Assembly (NCBI GenBank): GCA_910589415.1
Contig: OU342631.1
Coordinates: forward strand, 12,524,001 to 12,588,000
Direction of reading: 5' to 3'
Source of the DNA: Malachius bipustulatus
Taxonomy: Eukaryota > Arthropoda > Insecta > Coleoptera > Melyridae
DNA: 64,000 nucleotides
The notes under the pieces are model-generated. The model was not told the origin of the DNA. It searched no databases and was given only the letters and a program-made list of their open reading frames with translations. Numbering within the stretch: position 1 is the stretch's first letter; every line of letters starts with the position of its first letter. This document shows positions 35,915 to 49,040 of this stretch, piece after piece. Position numbers and translations under genes: made by a program.

Positions 35915-36290
35915 AAAGTATTTTGCTATCTCGCATTCGTTTGACCATCGTTTGACCATATTTGACCACCGAATATTTTTACCACGTCCAGAAGAAAGGA
36001 TAGTTAGTTCCCTGAGGCGAAACTTGCTCACGCCATTTGACCATCCCCTGCTGAAGACGTACGACCAGCCGTTGAAATCCTTTCACCACCCCCTAAAAAA
36101 AAACCTAGAGCTATCTCAGTTTACGAGTACTTAGAGATTAAGAACAAATGAAATAAAATTTTCGTATTTTCTGGACGTGGTCAAAACTTTCCTTAGAAAT
36201 AAAAATAAAAATAAAATAAGACTGTCTAAAACTTTCCTTGCCGTGGGCAAACATGGCCAAGCGATGGTCGAACGAATTAGCAATAAAACG
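35915..36290. mobile_element. Short relative of the Mutator-like TTGACCA family
   Basis: The left end GCTATCTCGCATTCG then TTTGACCATCGTTTGACCA is matched by an inverted right end (GATGGTCGAACGAATTAGC) at about 36262-36280. CCACGTCCAGAA and TTCTGGACGTGG pair inside. Another solitary end of the family lies at 37540-37590. Confidence 0.6.
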
Positions 36291-36293
36291 TGA

Positions 36294-37430
36294 CTATTGA
36301 AATCGTAATTGATACCGGGATGTTGTGCCGTGGTCCATGGTGATTTTTCCTGAAAACGTTTCGTCTACACAGATGATTGAGTGGACGATTCGTCGTGGTT
36401 GATTGGGTGCCCCATTTTTAAGGCGTGTTGATGGGTGTTTTTGCTTTTTTTTGGCTGGACGATTGCGAGAGCGCTCCTGTTGATGGGCTGGTGATGTCAC
36501 ACCCTCTCCACTAGCTATATTCACCATAGCAGTGACCTGTCTCTCCGATGATGTAGATTCCTGAATCAGTTGATGACTCATTTGGATATGACGCAACGCC
36601 GGATCCCAAATCGTCCGCAGTTTCATTTCTTCCTCCTGCCTGTTGAAATTATTTGGATGTTTGTACTTAAATTTCAATTGCTTCACAATGTAAACGGGTG
36701 TAATAGTGTGACGTGGTGGATTTTCGTCTTTTCAAAACATGTGACGTGATCATCCTGAAGCTCCGCGACAGCTGAGTTGTCTGTCTAGCCTGGGTAGCAG
36801 TTTCTCTTGTGTTCGGTCACGCGGGTGTTTGGTGCTTCCGATGAGGTATAAAGCACCACAGAAAAAAGGTATTCTATAAACTCCAGCGTAATAAAGTGGA
36901 TCAATGAGGTCTTTCTGAACGGAGTTGTGTAGGTTTAAAGATTGTTTTGACGTCGCTTACTGATTCGATCGGTGACGTTCTTAAGGTAAGGGAGAAATGC
37001 AGCTCCCAAAACTCTTGGTGGTGGTGGTGGTTGTTCGCTGGATGTCGTGGGCTGTTAGGTTCTAGGTATTAAGGCTCTGATGATTTTTTGAGCGATGTAG
37101 CTATTCGCCTGCAGAGTATTATCTAGGAGGGTGAGCTCTTCTTGGAGGTGTTGAGTGTAACAAATTCTAGATGAACCAGCTCGATTCACCCCCGTATGCG
37201 GGAGTGAATTCTGTTGATATGGTGAAGAAATTCCTCCAGGGTCTTCTCTCCATGTTGCCAAATGGTGGAGGTGTCATCTACGTAGCGGTACCAACAATAC
37301 GGTTTGTTGGTATCATGGAAATTATGCATTTTGATTACACTGTAACCGCTGATGATGTCCAAGAAATGTTCGGAGCTAATCTCCATATGGACCACGATAC
37401 AACAGCCCAGAATCAATTACAATTTCAATG
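36294..37430 (-). pseudogene. Penelope-like retroelement, broken 3' part (RT to GIY-YIG)
   Basis: On the minus strand the RT core reads CWYRYVDDTSTIWQHGE then LEEFLHHINRIH (37416-37186), typical of Penelope-like RTs. After a shift comes HLQEELTLLDNTLQAN (37180-37060), then AFLPYLKNVTDRISK, a worn GIY-YIG endonuclease stretch near 36870-36750, and KHPNNFNRQEEEMKLRTIWD (36650-36590), the usual end of the endonuclease region. Several frameshifts and stops are present, so no protein is made. An inverted pair of ends flanks it (GTAATTGATACC... at 36299 and its complement near 37424), as expected of pLTR-type structures in this group. Confidence 0.8.
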
Positions 37431-37599
37431 GTACCCTCTGCTAAGAAAGCTCTACATACACACATCATAAGGTGGACTACACGATTTGGACGTTTTATGA
37501 AGTTCGTCGGAAATTTTGGCAATTACACAAAAACAAAAGATGGTGGTGGTCAAACGTGGTCAAAGAGTGGTTAATCTAATGGGCTTTAACAAGAAAAAT

Positions 37600-40500
37600 C
37601 CTCTTTTTTCTGAAGTATTCCACGAGACTATTCTTATTAAACGGTGCTGGGAAGAATATCAATGAGAGGAAAATCCAAGTTACATGGCTACACTCGTGAT
37701 TACAACTGCATGGTTAGAAAATTAAGACCACACCCAATTTTGGCATTCGATAATAAATCAAATAGGAAGGTCTATTTTTTTCTTATTGTCCTAGTGCAAC
37801 ATCATTACATTTAATAACAAACGAATGACTCAATTTCTTGATCGAAAAGTGAAAGTTAATATAGGAAACTGCTACCATTAATTGTTATTTACATTTAGTA
37901 ATTACCCTCTGTCTTGAATAAAATTACCGGTGTTTCCTCCAAAGTCGGATACGGTTTGATTCCTCTATCGTACACCTGTCGGATACTAACAACGAAGGAT
38001 AACAGTTTATTCATTTAAATGAGCGCATAGTTCTCGATTTAAATGTCACAGTTACCGCAACATAAGACTGCAGGAAAATTAGGTGCACTTTCACCTTAAG
38101 CTTTTCGGTTTTGGTAATCCGTACCTGTACTGTATAAATGTTATTGTTGTCGGCAAGATGTTGATTATCTACGAGATAAGCAAATTGTCGTAGGTAGGTA
38201 GGTAATTAGTGATCTAGTTACAATTTGAATTAATTTGTGTCTGATGCAAAATTTGGAGACGTTCTTTCTCCTATAAGTCTTCTTAATATTTATTGTTTAA
38301 CAAGATTGTAAGAATTTTTTTTCAATATAATTTTCACAATTTTATTGATAATTATTATAATGTCTACCTACCTGTTGTTTTAGAAATTTGACTTAAATTT
38401 GGGTACAAATTGAAATTTAATAACTGCTTTTAAATCGCGACCTTCATTTCAACAGATTTCCTTTCTTTTTTCGTCTAAGAGTGAGTTTTAATGCTTCCTC
38501 GTTATATCATCCAAGACAAGAAGATCTAGTCTCAGATTTCGTATTCTCTTGCGATTTATATTATCTTATGTGGGTGGTACTTCTATGACGGCGCTCCCGC
38601 GCATTATCTCACCTCACACCAGCAAGTGTTCAAATATTCCCTTTGAGTCTTGAGAACACGATCAGGAAGATGGACACCTCACATCAATTTTAACCATCGT
38701 CGCCAAACCTTTCAGAGGTATAGTTTAAGCACTCGCTCTACAATCATTGAAGTTTCCAGGCGCATAGTAAGTCAATGTTGTTTTGAAAACTATCAGAGAA
38801 AGGTCATTTGAAGGGTACTATAGAAAATTAGTGACATAAAGTTTGGGATGTTACTACGAAAGACTACCAAGTTTGATAGACTAGTAAGTGAATAGTTTTA
38901 TTAATAAAAGAGAAATCACTCAAAGGAGTTAATACAAGCAAGAGAGAGGCCTTGTGAACCATTTAACAGTATAGTAGTTTTAAGTGTTATATCAGAGGGA
39001 GTATTACAATTAAGTGATAGTAAATTAGATTAAAAAAGTGGTTATTTGTTATTCCATTTTAAGGTTATTGTAATGTAAATAGAGACTGAAAATAATTGTC
39101 ATAAACTATTGTTGAAGTTAATTGAGAGACATAAAGAGAAATAGGTACGGTACAGTAAACTACTATGGATCGCGTTCTCTCAATTAATAGTCGCGCTCTT
39201 TCAAAAGATTCACCCAACAAATTTTATGATTTGTTTTTCAAAAATAGAAAATTAAATTCTCGGGTTTCGTGATATATTCGTAATCTGAGCAATTCATCAA
39301 CAATGGCGGCCTTGTTTGGTAATTTTATTCTTTCTGCAAAGATATCGTTGATTTCAAGTTTGTTTTTTTTACAGTCAAAATCGCTGAAAATATACTTTTC
39401 CATCGATTGTTTGTTGCTTGTTTATGACTATGTTTATTGACGCATAAAAAATGGTTGATTAATGCCCCTCATTAACGCATGATTTTCTTTTAATGATAAT
39501 GAATATGACTTTTGTATGGGTTCGTTTGAAGCGGTGTTATATTTTTTTTGATTATATTATACATGTATTGCTAGAGAAATGTAATTGTTTGTCGTTAGTT
39601 AGGACGTTATCTATAACCAACAACAGTAAATCAGTGTCACAGAATTATTAGACAGTGAATAAATTAAATTGAATGTATGTCGAAGAAGAATACTTAACTT
39701 TAACTCTTCTAACCACAGAGGATGGAAAAGTCTAGTTTATTAAAAAGCGATTAATAAACTCAACCATTACGCGCTCGCTGACGCTCACGCATGAAAATAT
39801 CTCGCCTTTATTAGTACACTAGTTCGTAAAATGACTATAAGAAGGAGTATTTTTGTAATAAATTTACAGCAAAAAAAATTATAAAGTTATATGACCTATA
39901 GGTAGGTATTTGTATATAAAATATTCACGACTTATATCTGTAACAGTTCTTTTGTCACCGTTCCATTTATTTGCCCTTTAGTAAATGATAAACATTTCTG
40001 GAGCGCACTGTATACACAATGCCTTCATTGAGCACCTGGTGTAGAGGGTAAATTGCGTTATGCGCCGATCTGTGGCGACACTGCCATTCGGACTTGCCGA
40101 GTCGGGTCGTTTCAACTCGTGGTACCTTCACAGAGGGGAGCACTTGCTATAAGAGGTGAAGCACATCAGTGGTGATTGATTCCTGTCCTGTTAAAATTTA
40201 AGAACAGACTACCTCTGTCCTGTTACACATTACTTTCTAGTTCAAATTAATCACCATATCTCACAGCTAAAAAGCAGCCCCTCGCCCGCTCAGTAGAGGG
40301 AGCTCGCCCTTTTCTGTGGGTGCCTCTTAAACAAGACCGGCAATAACAGTCTCAAGACCATAACCAGCTAACGCTAGCACCAGCACCACCAGCAGGAGGA
40401 TTCACAGATAGCGCCGTGCCAAGCACCCACGGCTAGCACTACCACCAGACCCATTGTCCATGGCGGATCCTAGGGGGTCGTGTTGAACCCCTTTGGGAGA

Positions 40501-41289
40501 CATCACCACCTGTTTTTTTTTTTTTCAATTCATTGCTTTTTTAGCTGTCATTTCACCTCCGTAGCTCTAGTGCCTCACTGTGTCAATAATTTTCACATTT
40601 TGTATTTTTTTTCTTATTTGATAATGCAATATTTTAATTATTAATATCACCCTCACATATCATCGTGTGGGTTTCAATGTCATTTTCCAACATATAAGTG
40701 TTTTATATTTCTTGTTTAATCATTTCATAATTTCTATAAAACAACTACCTATTTCATATTATACTTATTTCATTATAACATATTTATGAGTTTGATATTT
40801 CATTATTGTACCTCTACCTGTGATACCATTTGTATTTTACCATCGTTGCAATATTTCATTTTTTTCGTGATATTTAAATATGTTCTATTTAATTTCTATA
40901 CTTTGTGATATTTGAATATTTTATTGTCTATTTATATTTACTACCTAATTGAAATTTCTCTATTTATTGTATTAATTACTTTAATTATTGTTAATAAAAC
41001 TATTAAAATTTGCTTGTGAATTTTCTTCGACCTGTGACGTTGATCATTTGTGGGCATTTCAAAACAATAGGTAAATTTTCATTTTTGAGCTAGTTGGCTG
41101 CTAAATAGCGTTCCTTACCTCCCCGAAAATTGCTCGGCGTGGAACGGAAGGTTATATATCTATTATCTACTTATCGCATTATTCAATGTTGAAATATTTT
41201 TTTAAGGAACTGAAGAGATAAAATTCCACTCACATAATTTTGGCATCGGGAACTATAAGCTCATTTAGTCAGTTTCTTATTACTACTGT
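37600..41289. other. Gene-free stretch with one GC-richer island
   Basis: Mostly AT-rich. At 40020-40520 lies a GC-richer piece without an open frame (CGCCGATCTGTGGCGACACT, AGCACCAGCACCACCAGCAG) followed by a T-run. It may be part of a retroelement leader or LTR, but no partner copy is in the window. Confidence 0.35.
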
Positions 41290-41297
41290 GAAGGACT

Positions 41298-42175
41298 CAG
41301 GGCCGGGCCTAGTAGGAGCAGGCGTGCTGTGCCTGCAGGCGGCAAGTTCATAGGGGCGGCGGGCAGAATCAAAAAGGCAATCATAATTCATAACAATAAC
41401 AAAAAATATCGAAATATCATGACAGAACTAGTTACTAGCATCCTGGGCAGTTTTCTGGGATGACTTTTAGTATTAAGTTCAGAATCCACACTGCACTAAC
41501 TTATTTACAATCCATCAGTCGTCACTGGCTTGTTCCCGGCTTTAGCCATCCTGTGTAGTTTCTTATGAAAAATGGCGCATTATTTTCAGTGGCCCGTGGG
41601 CGCCGAATATCTTAGGACGGCTCTCGCCTGTATTGACTACCAGCAAAACGCCGAACCCGATTCAGCTTGTTTTATAATAAAAGTAGGTACCTATCAGTAT
41701 GCAATCACTTTTGCTTTGTTTGACAGATTCGTGATCCATATACATGTCCTGTTTTTGAATTGACGATGACGATATCGAACAACGAAGGCTTTGATCATAT
41801 TGAGACCAGATTGTGGTTCTAAACTAACTCCATTGAACTGTATATTGGCCGGCGACCGGCGGTCCTTTCAAACGTAACGTGAAAATGTAATGCAGTTATT
41901 TTATGACACTAATGTCATTAACATTTTTTCACTAATTTTTCCAAAATTTTCTCTCGAACCCCCAATATATTATTCCGTACTCCCCCAAATCCCCCAGTGC
42001 AACAGAATTTACCTAATCTAATAAATAATGCACATTCATATTGGTGTTTAATTTCAATCTACAAGAAATTGCTGTTTGCCCCTCCCTTAGGTAGACGTTT
42101 CTTCTTAAGAGGGGGGAGGGGGGCGGCAATTTTTGTATCGGCACTCAGGCAGTAAATACGCTAGGCCCGGCCCTG
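41298..42175. mobile_element. hAT-type non-autonomous DNA transposon
   Basis: Perfect 15-bp inverted ends CAGGGCCGGGCCTAG / CTAGGCCCGGCCCTG, flanked by perfect 8-bp duplications GAAGGACT (41290-41297 and 42176-42183). Eight-bp duplications and CAGGG ends are standard for the hAT superfamily. The 878-bp body has only a 63-codon open frame (41572-41763) with no transposase motif, so it depends on another copy for movement. Confidence 0.9.
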
Positions 42176-42183
42176 GAAGGACT

Positions 42184-45100
42184 GGTGCATGTGCCCTCCA
42201 CGTAAACAGGAGAACACTTTTTCTAACGCAACACATAGCGCTGCGAACAAAATAATAATAATAAAAAAACGTAATTTATTCTTTGCAGATGACGGGAAAA
42301 AATTAAAGAAAAAAATTATAACGATAACCATCACGATAATGAAGGGAAAATTAATTTAGTTAGATGAAGATGAAGAGAAAATTGAGTTAACAACCCTTAT
42401 ATGACAGGTGAAGGGAAAAATTGAATTAATAACCTTCTATCGTGAAGGGGAAAATTGAATTAACAAACCCTTGTGATAGATAAAGGTTGCGCAAACGTTA
42501 ATTAGATTTGTCAGATAATTACTGATTTTAAATTGCAAGAAATGAAAATACGGCTAAAATATTTTAATGATATTTTATTTTTAATCAGTAAATAACTCTT
42601 CTTAATAAAAGGAGTAAAACTTATTTTTAGCAGTATCAGACAAATATTTTGATAATGCAGGGTATTTTAAAATCAGTAATAATTATCTGAAAATTCTTGA
42701 TTTACGTTTGTGCAACCGGCTCAACGAGAATTAAAATAAAATATGCAAGAAAAGGAAAACACTAGGTCCAAAAAAAAAGAAAAGTCAGTAGTCTTAACTC
42801 CTAATACTACAGCCATTCAGGCTTGTTGAATCATTTCTTATTTAGAGAGTAATTTTATAATTATTATTATACAAATTCAGACCGTTCAATATCTTTAGCA
42901 AGGTTTAATAACCGTTTTTTAGCCAAGGTTTTCGCTGCCGGCAAACCTCTGGGGCCGAGTTGTTCATTCGGCTATATGATATCGATTTAAATTTCATATG
43001 TTAGATTTTTTTTTGACATAGGAAACGGTAATTTTGATTTGCCATTGAAAGTTCATTGAAAAATTTGTTAGAAATTAAAAAGAGTTAATTAGTTGGTACT
43101 TGACAAAAAAAAAGAGAAAAAAATAGAACACCCGCAAAACGGGTTTCATAAGTCAATTAGTGCGACCTAAATAAATTTATAATTTATTCATTGCATATAA
43201 TATTATGAACTTACTTTTTTTAATAGCACGTTTAGATAGATAAGGATACTTAATTACAACATTTAACGTGTTTTTACCTCCCCAAAAAAAAACACCGCGT
43301 TAAATGTACTGTTACTGTTCAGTGTTCACTATATAGAAATAAATAACTACTCGTTGTTGTTACCTTCTTATTAAGTACCAGTTTATTTCCAATGACTTAG
43401 TACATACTTGCATATAAACATTAAGTTAATATCACCAGGTTTGCATAATTTACGACCTTTCTTTTCTATTATTAGTAAGCACATAGCGCATAGGTAGGTA
43501 CAATACACTTGGCAATAAGATTGCGATTGCTTGGGTATACTTTTACGGCTTAATAAAAGCTAAGGGGATAGTTAAGAGTAATTTTCATAAATTACCCGCT
43601 ACCAAATATTTACGACGACAATTTACATGCAGGAATAATCGCCATATCATTACCATATCACTTTCTCAAACAGCTGTTTATTCATGCCAGTAGCATGTCC
43701 TGGGCTTCCGCCCTAAATCGGACACGTCTCAGGACTAAAATTTAATTAAGAGCTTTTAGCACTTCCTGTTTCAATACAGTGAGACGCCCACGTGTAATTA
43801 TGTCGCAAACTTGACGTCTTACTGAATTTACACAAGGAGAACTCATGCGTGTAAATGGGGCAATCATCATTATTTTTTTATGCTTGGATTGGAAGAAGAA
43901 GTATCGTTATGTATTGTAAATTAATTAATTTCAAAAGAAATGTCCTTCGATGGATGTTTCTAAATTAGGAGCTCCTACTTTTACAACGTTTGCTAGTGCT
44001 AGTACCTACGTAAGTGTGAGATTAAACAAAAATGTTTGGGGTATGTTTTTGCACCCGCAGGGACAATTTGTTTATTTGATAATTTCTTCAAGAGTTAGTT
44101 CAAGAAATATTCCATGATCAGCGGCGAGGGTTATAAAATGTGCAAAGTAAAGTAGGTCCCAAATTTTGGGATGCCAATAATAAGTAATGATAGTGAGGTG
44201 GGGGGGGCACATTTTAATACATTTTTGGCATTCATCCCCTCTTCAGATTCACTCGTATGACTATGACAAATTTTTAGAGTAAAAAAAAAATTTGAAAAGT
44301 CAAAAATTGAAAAGTCAACAATAAAAAAATCACAAAATGTAAAAGCAAAAAAGTCAAAAAGTAAATTTTGACAACTTTCTATTGTTTACTTCCTACCAAT
44401 TCAGAGACCTGGGAAAAAAGTATCTTTAATGCAGTGGTATAGTGCTATGCAATTTCTCGAGGTCTGAATTTTATTGTAAAAAAACCACACCCCTGCTAGC
44501 CATGAAAACTATTAATACTTTCACTCTTTTGACTTTCTAATATTTATTATTGTAGTTAAGCGACATAAATGTAAAAATAAAAAGGCGACTTTATGAATTT
44601 AGGTACACTTTTATCAGCGGGACAATTGAATAAATTATACAACAAATGTACATTTCGTGAATTTTTTCTCCCACATGCTGCATTTACATAAAATCGGAAT
44701 AAAATCTCATGTATACGCGACGTGACACTGTTTTTTAATGTACACCGTAACAAAGTATTTTTACGGGTTTTAACGCCGAGCTTTCCCTTTTCAAGCTGAT
44801 AATCTTGGAAATTAAATACAGCCCTACTTCTTCAAATAAATCCCTCTGATAGATGTATTAATAGCACAATAATTATGTACAATATCTTCACGCAATGTGG
44901 TATTTTTACACAATATACCTGGCCTGCCATTTTTACTATTTCCTTGTTATAATTTATGTATGCTTTACGAAGGTCTCTTCGAGAGATGCATATCTTAAAC
45001 TCTCTAAAATAAAACGACTAATGCAGAGATTAAAACAGCAATAAAAAATTAATTCGGAACATGTAACATTTCTACAGGGTGCTTGAAATAGATTACTTTA

Positions 45101-45950
45101 CTCGTTAATCCATTAATGAAGGTAGAAGTCTTCAATTGATTCGTCTTTGTTTTCGACATAATAAAATTTGAGCAATAAATGCAATCACAGTTTGCAGATA
45201 CCGAAAAATTTTAAACCTACAATAATGGAACACGGTAATTCAAAAATATGATCCGTCTGTGGAAAATATCCAGCGACGTAGAAAATGGGGCGGGAGAACG
45301 GGGTCAACCACTCAATATCTACGCCCCTGGTCAGTTTTGGAGAAAGTTATTTCGAAAAAATATGGTTCAGAAAATCGATCTCAGAGCTTTGAACAACATC
45401 GCTCAAGCGGCCCTAAACTTATTCCAGCAAGAATTCGATTTTCATATTCAACTTTGAAGGTTTCTACCTATACCTCCGTTATTCTGGCAAATATTTTGTC
45501 ACTTATTTTGCGATCCCCTATCACCTCCCCAAATAAACGATACTGTTAAAAAAAATAAACACCCACCTCGATTTCATATAATGTTCGTATTAAATGTAAT
45601 GGGGTAAATTATTATTGTTCCAGCTGCTGAGTTGTGATAAAAAGTGATATATGTAGAGATGAAGAGAATCCATTTCAGGTGAAATGTCACTGCAACAACT
45701 AAAAGGTTTCATGAAATGACCTACTCTCGTTCCCAGGCTTGGCTGCTCCCAGTTTTTTATCTTATTTGCCTAACAACACTATTGATTCCTTTGAGATGAA
45801 ATTCTCCGGAAGTAATATAGGTACCCGCCCATTCGGATTTCCGATAGGGAGGCGCCGTCAGGGATCTAATTGTTGATATGCTCGATTCCAACTTTATTTT
45901 ACTCTAAACAGGTCTAAAATTTATGAAAAGGGGATAACAACTATTTTTAC
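42184..45950. other. Gene-free stretch
   Basis: AT-rich. Contains an isolated ACAGGGTG near 45074 and imperfect short repeats of GAAGGGAAAATTGAATTAA near 42340-42480. No coding exon was recognised. Confidence 0.4.
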
Positions 45951-45959
45951 TTCTTCCTC

Positions 45960-46810
45960 AGATATATCAAATATAGGGATTCATGATATAGAGTTAACAA
46001 GATACAGGGGTTCGGGAAAATTTCGGTGAGTAGAGCCCAGAGTCTTAAGGGAGTTTTTGGGGCTTTGTTTTTGCCTCCCGGAATTAATTTTGATTCAGCT
46101 ACAAATCGCTCTAGCACAAGCTTAAATGGTACAGCTTGGGCACTCTTGTGGTAGGCACGATTTATGGAACATAAAACAACCCCATTTTTGGAGATAAGAA
46201 AAGGTGACAATGGAGGACAAAGCATTACAGAAACCTGAGTTGCCCCCCAAAAAATTTGGAGCCCATCAGACCTGTGAGAATGTTGGTACCTATGCCACTG
46301 TGAACCAGTTTTTTGTATTACATGAAACATGGTGAAATAGATTGGGAGAAGGATTAAAACGAAACCAACTAGAGTAAGTGGCATTTCAGTGGTGAAAGAA
46401 CCATCTCAAACTTTTGGCAAATGAAATAGAACGCGAATTAGAATGATGGGACTTTTCACAGGATGCAGGATACTGGCAAAAGAACATTTATTTTACATAA
46501 GATGCTCATTACTTGAGGAACACAGCTTTAATGGACCAGCTTGGGCATTCTTGTGGTAGGCACGATTTATGGAACATAAAACAACCCCACTTTTGGAGAG
46601 AAGAAGATGTAACAAATCAGGACAAGGCATTACAAAAAATCTGAGTTTCCCCCAAAAAAATTTGGAGCCCGGGAGACCTGTGAGAATGTTGGTATGCCAC
46701 TGTGAAACAGTTTTTGGTATTACATTAAACATGGTGAAGTAGCTGATCGGACGAAGGATCAAAACAAAATACACTGGAGTGAGTGGCATACGTCAATGGT
46801 GAAATAATCA
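45960..46810. repeat. Tandem duplication, 405-bp spacing
   Basis: CTTGTGGTAGGCACGATTTA occurs at 46145 and 46550. Flanking blocks (ACATAAAACAACCCC, GACCTGTGAGAATGTTGG, GAGTAAGTGGCAT / GAGTGAGTGGCAT) repeat in the same order over about 300 bp. The minus-strand frames in both copies start MPLT and share VVLCSINRAYHK, but they are interrupted differently and match no family I know. Confidence 0.75.
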
Positions 46811-47844
46811 TCTCAAAATTTTAGTAAAGGAAATTGACTCATTACTTCAGGACCACGCAGTGCAGTCCTGGGCAACTCAGCCTCAAAACCTTTCCAAAGA
46901 AACGAAACTTTCTGATCAGTCAAGGACTGTATGAATACAAAAGGATATTAGAATAAGATAAACAAAAAAACAGGATTAAAATAAATAAATAACGTAAATA
47001 CTATACATGTGTGTATTCTTGTGGAGGTGTTGCAATAACCGCTCTATTACATTGTAAGTTTTGTACTTTGTATAAAGCTTATTTACATCTCTTATCAATT
47101 TTATAGACTAATCTATAAAACCGCGCGTTAACATTTTAGAGACCTTTAATGGGATTAGTTTGAAATTAATTGCAGTATCTAACGCTTTATATCAAAGGCG
47201 CCCTGATTTTTTAACGCACTGTAGATAGTCATAGCAGAAAGATCAGTAAATCATGTAGAAAAAAAAACATTTTATTTAAAAATTCACCATTTCAAAATAC
47301 CGATTGGATCATAATGGTAATTTCGCGATAAATACCTAATATATTTTCACACATATAAATGCCCAACTAATTTCACGCTATACACTTTGCAGATTTCCAT
47401 GACCTCTTTCTAAATTATGATTTAGAGCACATTATATCGGTGTGCTAATTCATCGTTCTCTGATAAGCGAAAACATATACAGTTAAGTATGCTTTCATGA
47501 TAGATTTATTATTCCAAGAATATTCATGGATCTCGAGATTTTCTTTTAAGTTTCTTTTAGAACTTTTATCCGTCGAAATAACGCGTTCTTTCAATTGATA
47601 AGCGCAGTACTTTCTTCGTTCTTTGTTTTACAACCACCGCAATAAAACACTTTACAATCGCAGTGATTTATTTATTTTTTATCAATTTTCATTAGCAATT
47701 AGTGTAAATCACCATTACATGTGTGTGATTTTACACTTATATTATGTATATTATGCTTTGTTTTTTCCGTATATCATGCCCATGCCAATCTTTTATCCGA
47801 GAAATGTTCTAAGCTAAGGTGCGTTGAGCTACATCCCCTACTCC
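46811..47844. other. Gene-free stretch
   Basis: AT-rich, no repeat structure or coding exon recognised. Confidence 0.4.
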
Positions 47845-49040
47845 GAGACTATGAAAAGTGAAATTCACGAGAATTATGTGCTAATTTATTATGAGTCAAT
47901 AATTGCGTGCTCTTTTATTAATAGTTTTATTTATTTTTTTAAATAGTACGATAACCAGTTATTTACACCCTTACAGCCCCCCTGCCCCTACCCACCATCA
48001 CCACCTTCCACATTTGCACCGGAATTAGTTTGTCTGAATTATGTGTTAATCATGTGCTCAGAGAATGTCCAAAATGGTATTGCGCGAAATTTAAAACCAG
48101 GAACCGATTTGAGTCTTTTTAAAAATTCAGCTAATGCAGGAGGCCGCTCAGCGTCGAGCTACCCTCCTCCTCCCATTAAGAATTACGTGCCAGTTATGTG
48201 CTAATTATGTGCAAGACGCATTTATTGTGTGCTCTTTTATTTATAGTTACCCCCACCCCACCCCCACTAAAATTTCATTGGAATGAGTTTATCATCCACT
48301 AAGAATTATGGTGCTAGTTATATGCAAGACGCAATAATTGCGTGCTCTTTTATTTATTTATTTTTTATTTTTTTTTAAATATTGCGAGAACCAGTTAGGT
48401 GTATACACTCCCCACCACCCACATTTGCACCGGAATTAGTTTGTCTGAATTATGTGTTAATTATGTGCTCAGAGAGTATCCAAAATGGTATTGCTGTAAC
48501 TTCAGCTACAACTAATGCAGGGTGACGCTCAGTGTGGAGCTCCAACCCCCCCCCCCCCCCCTAACCACCAGCAGCAGCAGCCAAATTGTATTGAAATGAG
48601 TTTATCACCATCTAAGAATTATGCGCTGCTATGTGCTAATTATGCGCAAGACTCAATAACTACGTGCTCGTTTTTTTTTTTTTTAATAGTGGGATGTCCA
48701 GCTAGGTACACCTCCCACGATTAACTACACCCCCCTCCCCACCCCCGCGATAATTTAATCATCCGCTAAGAATTATGTGCTAGTTATTTGCTATTATACG
48801 TATCTGGCAGAGTCAATAATTATGTGCTCATTTGTTAAGTATTTATCATTTTGGATATTTTTGAAACACGACGTAGGTAATTAACACATAATTATTATTC
48901 TTACCGGATAACCAACCCATTTCGGTGCAATCTGGGTGGTAATGGGTGTAGCTCTAACTATTTAAAAAAAATGAGCATTTAATATGTGACTGGCACATAA
49001 TTAGCACACAATTCTCGTAAAGTTCATTTCCCATATTCGA
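47845..49040. mobile_element. Non-autonomous element with inverted ends and internal repeats
   Basis: CGAGAATTATGTGCTAAT at 47868-47885 is matched by the inverted ATTAGCACACAATTCTCG at 49000-49017, and similarity extends outward about 20 bp. The interior has recurring AATTATGTGCTAATTATGTG and GCGTGCTCTTTTATTTAT blocks, a 411-bp repeat (CATTTGCACCGGAATTAG at 48011 and 48422) and pyrimidine-rich CCCCACCCC tracts, including a C14-16 run near 48547. There is no transposase frame. Confidence 0.65.

Noticed and set aside
40020..41040. Possible LTR or retroelement leader around the GC-richer island
   Set aside because: No second copy, no clear TG...CA ends or duplication, no primer site that I could match.
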